In this document: piece by piece, positions 23,976 through 32,002 of the stretch | Numbering within the stretch: the stretch's first letter is position 1 | Layout: each line of letters begins with the position of its first letter | Origin: Streptomyces sp. Isolate_45 | GTDB taxonomy: Bacteria; Actinomycetota; Actinomycetes; Streptomycetales; Streptomycetaceae | DNA: 41,518 bases | Direction: 5' to 3' | Assembly (NCBI RefSeq): GCF_024721315.2 | Contig: NZ_JANFAK020000073.1 | Coordinates: 1-41,518, forward strand | Position numbers and translations under genes: made by a program | The notes under the pieces: model-generated | What the model saw: only the letters and a program-made list of their open reading frames with translations | Told to the model about the DNA's origin: nothing | The model's database searches: none

Positions 23976-24578
23976 ATGACGTCGACGCCGCAGGTCACCG
24001 CGCGGCGCTCCAAGATCACCCCGGAGCGCGAGCAGGAGTTCTACGACGCCGTCCTGGACGCCCTGCGCGAGCACGGCTACGAGGCCCTCACCATGGAGGG
24101 CGTCGCCGCCCGCGCCAGCTGCGGCAAGTCCACGCTCTACCGGCAGTGGCGGACCAAGCCTCAGCTCGTCGCCGCGGCCCTGCGCGCGAGCCGGACCGAC
24201 CGCACGCTGGCCAGCGTGGACACCGGAACCCTCGTCGGGGACCTGCGCGAGGCCGCCCGCATCGCTGCCGGTACCTCGGGCAGCGACACCCGGCTCACCC
24301 AGGCCCTGGGGCACGCCGTCCTCAGCGACGAGGAGCTCCAGCGCGCGCTGCGCGAAGCCTTGGTGGAGCCCGAGCTCGCCGCCTTCGACGCGATCGTCGC
24401 GCGGGCGGTGGCGCGGGGCGAGATCCGCGCGGACCACCCCGCGGTGGAGTTCCTGCCGGCGCAGCTGATGGGCGTGCTGCGCATCCGGCCGGTGCTGGAG
24501 GGCCGGTACGCCGACGCCGACTACCTGGTCAGGTTCGTCGACGCGGCGCTGCTGCCCGCACTCGGCATCACCCCCTGA
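23976..24578 (+). CDS. TetR-family regulator
   Basis: This is a 200-residue regulator. The HTH (about residues 15-62) reads EFYDAVLDALREHGYEALTM and VAARASCGKSTLYRQWRTKPQL, with the conserved STLYRQW recognition helix. The C-terminal ligand domain resembles the TetR_C group with LPALG at the end. A purine-rich ribosome site (GGAGAG) precedes the ATG. It is divergent from the PAP2-DMT operon. The twin palindrome in the shared gap suggests it represses both its own gene and that operon. The ligand may be a drug or lipid, by analogy only. Confidence 0.9.
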   Translation: MTSTPQVTARRSKITPEREQEFYDAVLDALREHGYEALTMEGVAARASCGKSTLYRQWRTKPQLVAAALRASRTDRTLASVDTGTLVGDLREAARIAAGTSGSDTRLTQALGHAVLSDEELQRALREALVEPELAAFDAIVARAVARGEIRADHPAVEFLPAQLMGVLRIRPVLEGRYADADYLVRFVDAALLPALGITP

Positions 24579-24661
24579 ACCGGTGGGCCGCCGTCCACGA
24601 TGACCGGACGGCGACCCGCTCGCGCTGCCTCGTGGGGACGGCGGCAGCGCACCACCGGACG

Positions 24662-24698
24662 GGGTGGCGGTCACTCCCGAGCAGAGTGACCGCCACCC
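24662..24698. terminator. Bidirectional terminator between tetR and terD
   Basis: GGGTGGCGGTCACTC (24662-24676) and GAGTGACCGCCACCC (24684-24698) form a perfect 15-bp stem with a 7-nt loop between convergent genes. Confidence 0.8.
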
Positions 24699-24733
24699 GG
24701 TCCGTACGGGTCACCGCGCGGCGCGACCGGTGG

Positions 24734-25279
24734 TCAACCGCGTACGGCGCCCATGACCCGGGTGAACTCCTGCGGCTCGACGTCGAATCCGTGCGGCCGC
24801 GCTTCCAGGGCCCAGCCCCCGTGCGTGTCGCGGACGAACTCGGCGACCCTGGCCGCCGTGGCGTCCGCGACCCCCGCGAAGTCGGTCTCGGCGAGGTTCT
24901 CGTAGCCCTCGCGGATCCGCAGTCCGGTACCGGCGATCGCGGCGAAGGTCTTGCGGTCCGCCGCGTCCCCGGCGCCGGAGTCCTGGATCACGACGCCGAC
25001 CACGACGCGGCCCAGCTCGGGTGCCAGCCGGTCCAGTTCGAGGACCATCACCTCGTCGAAGCCGAAGCCCTGGCCGGTACGGCTGTCCCGGCTCAGGGTG
25101 ATGGTGCCGTCGGGCGCCCGGCTGCCGAAGTGCACCAGGTAGACGGGCTCCCCCTGCGGGTCGGCCGCGGCGTACACGGCGGCGACGATGTCGAGGTCGT
25201 TGGCGGGTGTACCGGCCGGACTCGGGTCCCAGCGCAGGGCTATCTCCACCTTGGCCAGGCTCTTGCGTACTCCGCTCAC
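24734..25279 (-). CDS. TerD family protein
   Basis: This is a 181-residue member of the TerD/CABP family. Recognisable segments are KVEIALRWDPSPAGTPANDLD, FGSRAPDGTITLSRDSRTGQG, GFDEVMVLELDRLAPELGRVVVGVVIQD and TDFAGVADATAARV. Family proteins bind calcium through acidic loops between beta-sandwich strands and occur in tellurite, phage or stress responses and in Streptomyces differentiation. The GTG start at 25279 is chosen for the GGAGG about 9 nt upstream and because family proteins begin close to the first strand. There is no terABCE partner nearby, so it is a stand-alone copy. Confidence 0.87.
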   Translation of the reverse strand: MSGVRKSLAKVEIALRWDPSPAGTPANDLDIVAAVYAAADPQGEPVYLVHFGSRAPDGTITLSRDSRTGQGFGFDEVMVLELDRLAPELGRVVVGVVIQDSGAGDAADRKTFAAIAGTGLRIREGYENLAETDFAGVADATAARVAEFVRDTHGGWALEARPHGFDVEPQEFTRVMGAVRG

Positions 25280-25512
25280 CGAACTCCCCCTCCGCTCGGG
25301 CGCTTTGGCCCGTGTTGCCTGATCCACGCTGCCCCGCCATGCTGTCACGGCCGGTCGATCGCGGGCCGGCCGACCGTACGTTCCAGGCCAGTCGCGGCCG
25401 CCCGGGACGGGCCGGAAGGGACGGGTGACGACCGTCGGCGCCCACTCGGGCGCGGCCGGAAACCGTCATCGTCCACGGTGCGGGCCCGTCGGCTCCGGCG
25501 GCGCGAAGGCGC

Positions 25513-27525
25513 TCAGGCCACGCCTTCCGCGCCGTCGTGCCCGGCCTCCTCCTCCGCGAGGTCGCCCCAGTGGATCTCCTCGGGGACATTGCCGGGCGGC
25601 TGGGGGGCCCGGGCCTCCCGTGAACCGGGGCCGCAGGAGTCGGAAGGGTCCGGAGGGAGGTCCGGGGAAAGGTCCGGGGGAAGGGCCTCGTCCCCGGTGT
25701 CCGGAAAGAGATCCTCCTCCCCGCCCGCCCGGGCGTAAGCCAGTTGGTCCTCCCGGTCCGTGCACCACTCGCGGATGTCCCTGGCTCCGTCGAACCGGGG
25801 GCAGCCGATGCCGGGGAACGCCCGCTCCACGAGAGGTCGCAGGAAGGCCAGATCGGTCCGCCCGTAACAACGCGCCACCTGGGGCAACGACAACCCTGCC
25901 CCGTCGACGACGTCGATCCGGCCACCGGCGGCGATCAACGCGCGGACCAGGGCGGCGGATCCGCCGTCGTGGACGGCGCTCCCGAGCGGGGTGCTTCCGG
26001 CGGCGTCCTCGTCCTCCAGGTCGAGCCCGGCGTCGAGCAGTCTGGGCAGCAGTTCCTCGTGGTCGAGCAGCGGCAGCAGGTGCAACAGCCCCCGCCCCTT
26101 GGCGTCCCGGACCCAGGGGTCGACCCCCGCGTCCAGCAGGGCGAGCACGGCGGGGGCGTCGCCGTGCTGGACCCGCCGCAACAGTTCGTCGCGCTCGGCC
26201 CGCAGGGCGCGCGGCAGCCGCCCCTTGCCCGAGGTCCATGCCTCCCGCGCGGCGAAGCACCCGACGGCGGTGCCGCCCGACTCCCGGAGGGCGCGCTCCC
26301 GTTGCTGCTCCTGTTCGTCATGGGGGATGTCGAGTACGCCGCCCCGCGAGCGCACCTCGTGCCACTCGCCCGCGCAGCGCACCCGTACGGGGCGCGGTGC
26401 GGCGGGATCGGGTGGGCCCGCGGCCGGGCCGGCGCCGGGGAAGAGGGCCGCGCCGACGAGCGGGTGCAGTGCGCGCGGGTCGAGCCGACCGGCCCGGACC
26501 AGCTGGAGGTCGGGCAGCGGCTGCCAGGCGTGGTCGGGCAGCCGGGTCGCCCCGCGGGTCGGCCCCTCCCGCGCGAGCCCGACGCGGGCCGACAGGATCG
26601 CCCCCGAGCCGGGTTCGGCGGGCTCCAGCTCGACCGGGCAGCGCCGATGGGGGACGAAGTGGAACCGGTCGCCCGCGCCCGCGGCGGCGTACCGCCGGGC
26701 CTCGTCCGCGATCCGGGACGGGTCCACCACGGCCGCCCGCAGTGCCGCCAACGCGTTGCGGACGCACTGCGCGAGGTACGGCGGCTCCGGGAGGGTGGGG
26801 TCCAGGGCGATCCCGGCGACGGCGAGGGCCGCCTCGGTCTCGCCCCGCGCCTGGAGGACGGCGCTCCACTCGGCCCGCCCGGCCGGGTCGGCGGCTCCGG
26901 GGTCCGCGGCCGGCAGTTCCTCGCGGGCGAGCGGGGTGCCGTCGGGGCGGAAGAAGGGCAACCGGTCGGCGGGACCGGCGTGGGAGCGGAGTTCGGCGGT
27001 GTGGCGGACGTCCCAGAGCCGGCGGGCGGCCGTCCAGTCCTCGGTGCTCCAGGCCGGGTGGTGGTCGGGCACCCCGTGCCAGGGAAGCGGGGCGCAGCCG
27101 AGCCGTAGCCGCTGCGGGCCGTCCACCATGGCGTGGGTGGTGACGTGGAGGGCGGGAACGCCGCGACCGCGCGCCGCCGCGCCGTCGGGGTCGTAGTGGG
27201 CCAGTACGATCCGGCGCCCCGGTGCGAGGGTCGTCCGGCCGCCGAGGACCCGGGGCAGGTGCCAGCGCAGCAGGTCGGGGGCGAGGTGGCGCAGGTCCCG
27301 CTCGACGGCGCCGGCCACGGCGGCACCGTACCGGGAGGCGAGTCGGGGGAGTTCGAAGGTGACGTCCACGCGGGCGGCGGCGCAGGCGGAGCCCCAGTCC
27401 CCGGCCAGGCGGTGCGCGGTGGCCCGCTCGATCATGCGGCGGGGGACGGCGTGGCGCCGGATCCGCGACCAGGCAGCCGCGTCCTCGGGGCGCAGGGCTC
27501 CGGGCAGCGGGGCGGCCACGGTCAC
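25513..27525 (-). CDS. Ankyrin-repeat protein with large unknown N-terminal region
   Basis: This is a 670-residue cytoplasmic protein with no signal peptide or membrane helix. About the first 430 residues are unrecognised and contain HYDPDG, LPWHGVPDHHPAW and HFVPHRRCPVELEP. Residues about 460-600 hold three to four ankyrin repeats: DELLRRVQHGDAPAVLALLD, GVDPWVRDAKGRGLLHLLPL, LLDAGLDLEDEDAAGSTPLG and LIAAGGRIDVVDGAGLSLPQ. The tail is acidic and Pro-rich. The GTG start at 27525 overlaps the stop of the upstream leucine-rich-repeat gene as GTGA, so the two are coupled. I could not assign a function. A role in protein-protein interaction is implied by the repeats. Confidence 0.78.
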   Translation of the reverse strand: MTVAAPLPGALRPEDAAAWSRIRRHAVPRRMIERATAHRLAGDWGSACAAARVDVTFELPRLASRYGAAVAGAVERDLRHLAPDLLRWHLPRVLGGRTTLAPGRRIVLAHYDPDGAAARGRGVPALHVTTHAMVDGPQRLRLGCAPLPWHGVPDHHPAWSTEDWTAARRLWDVRHTAELRSHAGPADRLPFFRPDGTPLAREELPAADPGAADPAGRAEWSAVLQARGETEAALAVAGIALDPTLPEPPYLAQCVRNALAALRAAVVDPSRIADEARRYAAAGAGDRFHFVPHRRCPVELEPAEPGSGAILSARVGLAREGPTRGATRLPDHAWQPLPDLQLVRAGRLDPRALHPLVGAALFPGAGPAAGPPDPAAPRPVRVRCAGEWHEVRSRGGVLDIPHDEQEQQRERALRESGGTAVGCFAAREAWTSGKGRLPRALRAERDELLRRVQHGDAPAVLALLDAGVDPWVRDAKGRGLLHLLPLLDHEELLPRLLDAGLDLEDEDAAGSTPLGSAVHDGGSAALVRALIAAGGRIDVVDGAGLSLPQVARCYGRTDLAFLRPLVERAFPGIGCPRFDGARDIREWCTDREDQLAYARAGGEEDLFPDTGDEALPPDLSPDLPPDPSDSCGPGSREARAPQPPGNVPEEIHWGDLAEEEAGHDGAEGVA

Positions 27526-28661
27526 CGGTACACGCTTCCGATGGCCCGCACGTCGCGGTGGGCGGCCCGAACGGGGCGCAGCCGCTCGGCGAAGGAGCGC
27601 TTGACCCGGCGGGGCGTCCCGGGGCCCAGGCCGATGTGTTCGAGGGGGGCGTCCTCGGGCAGCGCGGCGAGCAGGCTCTTGGCGCCGCGTCCGGTGATGC
27701 CGGTGTGGCGCAGGTCGAGGCGGCGCAGCGGGCTGCCGGGAAGGGCGGCGGCCAGGGCGTACGCCCCTTCGTCACCGGGGTGGTTGCCGGCGGCTCCGAG
27801 GCTGCGCTCGGACAGGGTCCGGCCGAGGTCCAGGGCCTCGATGCCGCCGAGGGCGGCGGCGAGGGCGCGGGCTCCGCGGACCCCGATGCCGTTGCCGCCG
27901 AGGCCGAGGCGGACGGGGCGCGCGGGATCGGCGGCCGCCGCGGCGGCGAGGATCGCGGCGCCCTCGTCGCCGAGGTGGTTGGCCGGTACGTACAGTTCGC
28001 GCACCCCGGCGTCGCGGATCAGGGCGGCGAGGAGCGGGGCCGCTTCGGCGGTGAGGCCGTTGCCGCCGAGGAAGATCCGCTCCAGCGGCCGCTCGCGGAC
28101 GAGGAGGGCGTCGAGGAGCAGGCGGATGCTGTCGGCCCCGATGCCGGTGTTGACGAGGTCGAGGGTGCGCAGCGCGGTGTTGCGGCGCAGCAGTGCGGCG
28201 AGGGTCCGGGCCCCGTCCTCGAACAGGGGGTTGCGCTTGAGCCAGAGGGCGCGGACGGTGGCGTCGTCGGTGAGTGCGGAGGTTAGGGCGAGGGCGCCGT
28301 CGGGGCCGATCCGGTTGCAGCCGAGGTAGAGGGTGTGCAGCCCGTGCGCGCCGCGCAGGAGGCCGGCCAGGGTACGGATGCCGTCGTCCGCGAGGGCGTT
28401 GGTACCCAGCAGGAGGTGCTTCGCGTGTGGGGAGACGACGGCCGCGGGCAGCAGCAGGGCCGCTCCGGCGGGGCCGAGGCCCTGCTTGCACAGGTCGACG
28501 CGGCCGTCCGCGCGCAGGGTGCCGAGGGGAAAGGCCTCGTCCTGCTCGACCGGCCGGTTCTCGGCCAGCCGGGTCAGCAGGGGGAGCAGGTCCGCCGGAT
28601 CGGCGAGCGGCAGATCCGGATGTTCGATCGCGGGGCACCGCACGGGCGTCGGCCCTGTCAT
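27522..28661 (-). CDS. Leucine-rich-repeat (ribonuclease-inhibitor-type) protein
   Basis: This is a 379-residue cytoplasmic protein. About nine repeats of ~28 residues alternate a beta strand with a helix: HLLLGTNALADDGIRTLAGL, HTLYLGCNRIGPDGALAL, LDLVNTGIGADSIRLLLDAL, IFLGGNGLTAEAAPLLAALI and LDLRHTGITGRGAKSLLAAL. This is the RNI-like type known from GALA proteins and eukaryotic Ran-GAP and NLR sensors, and forms a curved binding scaffold. ATG 28661 has GGAG 5 nt upstream; GTGs at 28664 and 28667 are weaker. It is coupled to the ankyrin gene, and a tRNA-like element lies 97 bp upstream on the same strand. Function is unknown. Confidence 0.82.
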   Translation of the reverse strand: MTGPTPVRCPAIEHPDLPLADPADLLPLLTRLAENRPVEQDEAFPLGTLRADGRVDLCKQGLGPAGAALLLPAAVVSPHAKHLLLGTNALADDGIRTLAGLLRGAHGLHTLYLGCNRIGPDGALALTSALTDDATVRALWLKRNPLFEDGARTLAALLRRNTALRTLDLVNTGIGADSIRLLLDALLVRERPLERIFLGGNGLTAEAAPLLAALIRDAGVRELYVPANHLGDEGAAILAAAAAADPARPVRLGLGGNGIGVRGARALAAALGGIEALDLGRTLSERSLGAAGNHPGDEGAYALAAALPGSPLRRLDLRHTGITGRGAKSLLAALPEDAPLEHIGLGPGTPRRVKRSFAERLRPVRAAHRDVRAIGSVYR

Positions 28662-28758
28662 CACCACTCCACCGCTTCCTTCGCCGGCGCCCGGTGCCCG
28701 GCGATTCGAGGACGAGCCGTGGCGGCACGCGGACGCGCCGCCGCGACGGGAAGGAGGC

Positions 28759-28834
28759 GCAAGACCGGTCGGATTCGAACCGACGTCCTCCAGCTCGATG
28801 CTTGGGCGCGACGACCTCTGCGCTACGACCTTGC
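28759..28834 (-). tRNA. tRNA-like element with non-canonical anticodon arm
   Basis: Read on the minus strand, the 76-nt element has a perfect 5-bp T-arm GTCGG-TTCGAAT-CCGAC (28768-28784) and a GCGC/GCGC D-stem with a GG-containing loop (28806-28823). The ends pair as GCAAGGTCG/CGGTCTTGC, 9 bp with two G-U pairs, or 7 bp with the canonical U8-A9 if the first two bases are excluded. The anticodon region (28790-28805) cannot form a 5-bp stem with a 7-nt loop. It gives a bulged CCA(A)GC/GCTGG stem with a 5-nt loop. No CCA is encoded. It may be a decayed tRNA, an unusual tRNA or a tRNA mimic. No anticodon is assigned. Confidence 0.5.
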
Positions 28835-28841
28835 TGCGATG

Positions 28842-28847
28842 ATCATA
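28842..28847 (-). promoter_or_regulatory. -10 element upstream of the tRNA-like element
   Basis: TATGAT on the minus strand ends 7 nt before the first base of the 76-nt element, so transcription should begin at its 5' end. The -35 is weak. The good -10 suggests the element is transcribed. The transcript could run on into the LRR/ankyrin genes. Confidence 0.55.
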
Positions 28848-29204
28848 GCGGCCGGTAAAACTCGCGTTCGATCACACGTTTGAGCGGCTTGCGCGCGGGA
28901 CAATGTCCGGATGAGCCCGATCCGGGACGCTTCCCCGACAGCGGGGAGTGCCGGGCGCCTCACTCCGCGCAGACCGTCCCGGCCGACACCCTTCCCCCGC
29001 CGGGGCCGGCTCGCCGCAGGATCTTCGGCCGAACCGGATCGTTATCCTCAAGTTTTACTCAGATCTAGTGACGCTGAGCCCGTGACCTTCCTAGCTTCCT
29101 CGTACACGTGCGTTCACGTGCGTTCACACGCCGCGGTCCCCCACGTGCCCCGTTCCCGCGATTCACGCCCCCGTGGTCCCGCGTTCCCGAGGAAAGAGTT
29201 CAGC
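28848..29204. other. Long intergenic region before the solute-binding gene
   Basis: No gene is supported in these 357 bp. They hold the imperfect dyad GTCCGGAT/ATCCGG(G)AC near 28905-28927 and a less GC-rich stretch around 29040-29085. Two exact copies of acgtgcgttc lie at 29106-29125. The promoter of the downstream binding-protein gene should lie here, but no clear -35/-10 pair could be chosen. Confidence 0.5.
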
Positions 29205-30017
29205 ATGAAGGTTCCCAAGGCCGGTGCGGTCGCCGCCGCGATCGCCATCGCCGCCACCGCCTCGGGCTGTGGCGGTGAGGAGCCCAAGGAGCCCATAGCC
29301 ATCGGGATCAAGTTCGACCAGCCCGGCATCGGGATGCGGGAGAGCGACGGCACCTTCACCGGTTTCGACGTCGACGTGGCCACGTACATCGCGAAGGAGC
29401 TCGGGTACAAGCCGAGCGAGATCGAGTTCAAGCAGGTGTTCAGCTCCGACCGGGAACTCCTGATCCAGTACAACGAGGTCAAGTTCGTCGCGGCCAGCTA
29501 CTCGATCAGCGACAAGCGCAAGGAGAAGGTCGACTTCGCCGGCCCGTACTTCGTCGCGCACCAGGACCTGCTCGTCCGCGCGGACGACACCTCCATCACC
29601 AAGGGCGAGGACCTCAACACCAAGAGGCTGTGCTCGGTGACCGGCTCCACCTCCGCGGAGAACCTCAAGCGCAACCTCGCCCCGAAGGCGAGCGTGCTGG
29701 AACTCGGCGGGTACTCCGAGTGCCTCGTCGCCCTCCAGGACAACCTGGTCGACGCGATGACCACCGACAACTCCATCCTCGCCGGGTACGCCGCGAAGAA
29801 GGGCAACGAGGGCAAGTTCCGGCTGGTCGGGCTGAGCCTGAGCAACGAGAACTACGGCATCGGCGTCAAGAAGGGCGACGGGGACCTCCAGCGCAAGATC
29901 AACCTCGCGCTCACCAAGATGGTCTCGGACGGCTCCTGGGAAACCGCCGTGAAGAAGAACTTCGGCCCGGCCAACTACAAGTACGAGCCCGCCCCGCAGG
30001 TCACGACGAACGGCTGA
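29205..30017 (+). CDS. Glutamate-type ABC transporter substrate-binding lipoprotein
   Basis: This is a 270-residue lipoprotein. The lipobox ATASGC (Cys about residue 23) follows a short signal peptide MKVPKAGAVAAAIAIA. The mature protein is a family 3 solute-binding protein with GIKFDQPGIG, GFDVDVATYIAKELGYKPSE, VAASYSISDKRKEKVDFAGPYF, LCSVTGSTSAENLK and NYGIGVKKGD. These resemble GluB, the glutamate receptor of actinobacterial Glu uptake systems. It binds an acidic or related amino acid outside the membrane. No permease or ATPase gene is adjacent, so it must serve a transporter encoded elsewhere. GAGGAAAG precedes ATG 29205. Confidence 0.9.
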   Translation: MKVPKAGAVAAAIAIAATASGCGGEEPKEPIAIGIKFDQPGIGMRESDGTFTGFDVDVATYIAKELGYKPSEIEFKQVFSSDRELLIQYNEVKFVAASYSISDKRKEKVDFAGPYFVAHQDLLVRADDTSITKGEDLNTKRLCSVTGSTSAENLKRNLAPKASVLELGGYSECLVALQDNLVDAMTTDNSILAGYAAKKGNEGKFRLVGLSLSNENYGIGVKKGDGDLQRKINLALTKMVSDGSWETAVKKNFGPANYKYEPAPQVTTNG

Positions 30018-30051
30018 CCCCGGCCCGCGACCACCCCCGGCCCACAAGCCC

Positions 30052-30101
30052 CCGCGCCCGCCGGCCGCGGCCCCACGGAGGCCTGCGGACGGCGGGCGCG
30101 G
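30052..30101 (+). terminator. Probable terminator of the solute-binding gene
   Basis: CCGCGCCCGCCG (30052-30063) and CGGCGGGCGCGG (30090-30101) pair over 12 bp with a 26-nt loop, 34 bp past the stop codon. The rest of 30018-30298 is GC-rich and shows no gene. Confidence 0.5.
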
Positions 30102-30298
30102 CGCCGCGCGCGGGAGCCACCGGCGGGCCGCGCCCACGCCCGCGGAGCGGACCCGTACCTCAAGGCCTCGGGTCGGACCGCACCTCACGCCTGAAGCACC
30201 CGCCCGAACCTCACACCGGCACCTCGCACCCGTAGGACCTGTCGTGAGACTCCCTTCCGCCTCCGGGCGAGGACGGGAGTTCGACGACAGGCGCCAGG

Positions 30299-30865
30299 TC
30301 AGTCCTGCGGCGCCTTGGCGCGCAGCACGGTGAGGAACTCCCGCATCCAGGCGGAGTGGTCGGGCCACGCGCGGGCGGAGACGAGCGTGCCGTCGACGAC
30401 CGCCTCGGAGTCCTCGAAGGAGGCCCCCGCCGCACGCATGTCCGGCTCCAACGCGGGATAGGCGGTGACCCGCCGGCCGTCCAGCACCCCGCTCGCGGCG
30501 GTGATCAGCGGACCGTGACAGATCTGCGCGATCGGCTTGTCGGCGCCCGCGAAGCCCGCCAGGATCCGCCGCACCTCGGGGTCGTTGCGCAGGTACTCCG
30601 GCGCGCGGCCGCCCGGGACGACCACGGCCCCGTACTCCTCGGGGACCACGTCGGCGAAGGCGATGTCGGCCGGCCAGGTGTAACCCGGCTTCTCCGTATA
30701 GGTGTCGAAGCCCTCCTCGAAGTCGTGCACCACGAACCGCAGCTTCTTCACGGCGGGCGCGGCGATGTGGACCTCGTAGCCCTCCTCGCGCAGCCGCTGG
30801 TAGGGGTAGAGGACCTCCAGCGACTCAGCCGCGTCACCTGTCACGATGAGGATCTTCACTGCCAT
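30299..30865 (-). CDS. DJ-1/PfpI family protein
   Basis: This is a 188-residue class I glutamine-amidotransferase-like protein. MAVKILIVTGDAAESLEVLYPY is the first strand and Cys lies at the nucleophile elbow in QICHGP. VVPGGRAPEYLRNDPEVR precedes it, and FEDSEAVVDGTLVSARAWPDH ends the core. PfpI-type members are reported as proteases, glyoxalases or chaperones; no single activity is safe here. Residues 41-60 (KLRFVVHDFEEGFDTYTEKP) are the region that varies among the subfamilies. The start is ATG 30865 (MAVKIL). It is divergent from the secreted endonuclease I with 219 bp between them. Confidence 0.87.
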   Translation of the reverse strand: MAVKILIVTGDAAESLEVLYPYQRLREEGYEVHIAAPAVKKLRFVVHDFEEGFDTYTEKPGYTWPADIAFADVVPEEYGAVVVPGGRAPEYLRNDPEVRRILAGFAGADKPIAQICHGPLITAASGVLDGRRVTAYPALEPDMRAAGASFEDSEAVVDGTLVSARAWPDHSAWMREFLTVLRAKAPQD

Positions 30866-31084
30866 GTACGGCTCCTGTCGGGGCTGTTCGGGCTCGGTCG
30901 GGCCCCATCCGGGGCCACCCGTACCCTGCCCCTCGGGAGGGCCCGAAACACCCTCGGGATCTTCACGCCCGACACATGGAATCAACCTGTTGGGCACATG
31001 ACAATGTGAACCTCGCTCTGCCACCAGACACCCCGCCAACTGCCAGGTCGGGGACGGTGCGTGTGGAGAGGCATCCCCCACGTC

Positions 31085-31936
31085 ATGAGAATCTCCCGTA
31101 CGGCCACCTGGGCGAGCGCCCTCGCGGCCGCCTCCCTGCTCCTCATACCCGCCACCGCTTCGGCGGTCCAGGACCGGACGGCGGCGAATCCCCACGCCGA
31201 CCAGGTCCGCGACACCACCGCGGCCGCCCCGGCGGCCGCTTCCGTCGACCCCTACGCGGACTACTACGCGCCCGCCGCGGGCAAGACGGGCGCGGCGCTG
31301 AAGTCCGCCCTGCACGGCATCATCAAGAACCAGTCCAAGGTGTCCTACGACGGCGTGTGGAACGCGCTCAAGGTCACCGACCAGGACCCGGCCAACTCCA
31401 ACAACGTCATCCTGCTCTACTCGGGCCGCTCCCAGTCCAAGTCCACCAACGGCGGCGGCGTCAACGACTGGAACCGCGAGCACGTCTGGGCCAAGAGCCA
31501 CGGCGACTTCGGCACCGCCACCGGCCCCGGCACCGACCTGCACCACCTGCGGCCCGAGGACGTCACGGTCAACAGCACCCGGGGCAACAAGGACTTCGAC
31601 AAGGGCGGCAGCCCGGTCTCCGAGGCCCCCGGCAGCTACACCGACGGCGACTCCTTCGAACCGCGGAACGCGGTCAAGGGGGACGTCGCGCGGATGCTCC
31701 TGTACATGGCGGTGCGCTACGAGGGCGGCGACGGCTTCGCCAACCTGGAGATGAACGACAGCGTCAACAACGGCAGCGCCCCCGCGATGGGCCGGATCAG
31801 CCTGCTCAAGCAGTGGCACCAGCAGGACCCGCCGGACGCCTTCGAGCAGCGCCGCAACCAGGTCATCTTCGACACCTACCAGCACAACCGGAACCCGTTC
31901 ATCGACCACCCGGAGTGGGTCGGCTCCATCTGGTAG
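31085..31936 (+). CDS. Secreted endonuclease I family nuclease
   Basis: This is a 283-residue exported nuclease with signal peptide MRISRTATWASALAAASLLL and cleavage near ATASA. The His-Me finger active site is DWNREHVWAKSHG (His133), followed by GTDLHHLRPEDVTVNSTRGN, the metal-binding Asn region and KGDVARMLLYMAVRYEG. These are the endonuclease I (EndA/NucM-like) features. It should cut DNA, and perhaps RNA, nonspecifically outside the cell, for nutrition or during developmental lysis. The ATG gives the expected signal peptide; GGAGAGG is somewhat distant (12 nt). The 24-residue linker after the signal peptide is Ala-rich. Confidence 0.88.
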   Translation: MRISRTATWASALAAASLLLIPATASAVQDRTAANPHADQVRDTTAAAPAAASVDPYADYYAPAAGKTGAALKSALHGIIKNQSKVSYDGVWNALKVTDQDPANSNNVILLYSGRSQSKSTNGGGVNDWNREHVWAKSHGDFGTATGPGTDLHHLRPEDVTVNSTRGNKDFDKGGSPVSEAPGSYTDGDSFEPRNAVKGDVARMLLYMAVRYEGGDGFANLEMNDSVNNGSAPAMGRISLLKQWHQQDPPDAFEQRRNQVIFDTYQHNRNPFIDHPEWVGSIW

Positions 31937-32002
31937 ACGGACCGCGACCGCACTCCCACGGCCGGGACCGGGACCATTGCGCGTTGCGGAACGGACCGGA
32001 CC

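Noticed and set aside
28880..29068. Small 62-codon open frame before the solute-binding gene
   Set aside because: No ribosome site, domain or codon-use support; it covers a promoter region.
30995..31008. CACAT-GACA-ATGTG dyad between the DJ-1 and nuclease genes
   Set aside because: The arms are only 5 bp and no promoter elements align with it, so it is not listed as an operator.
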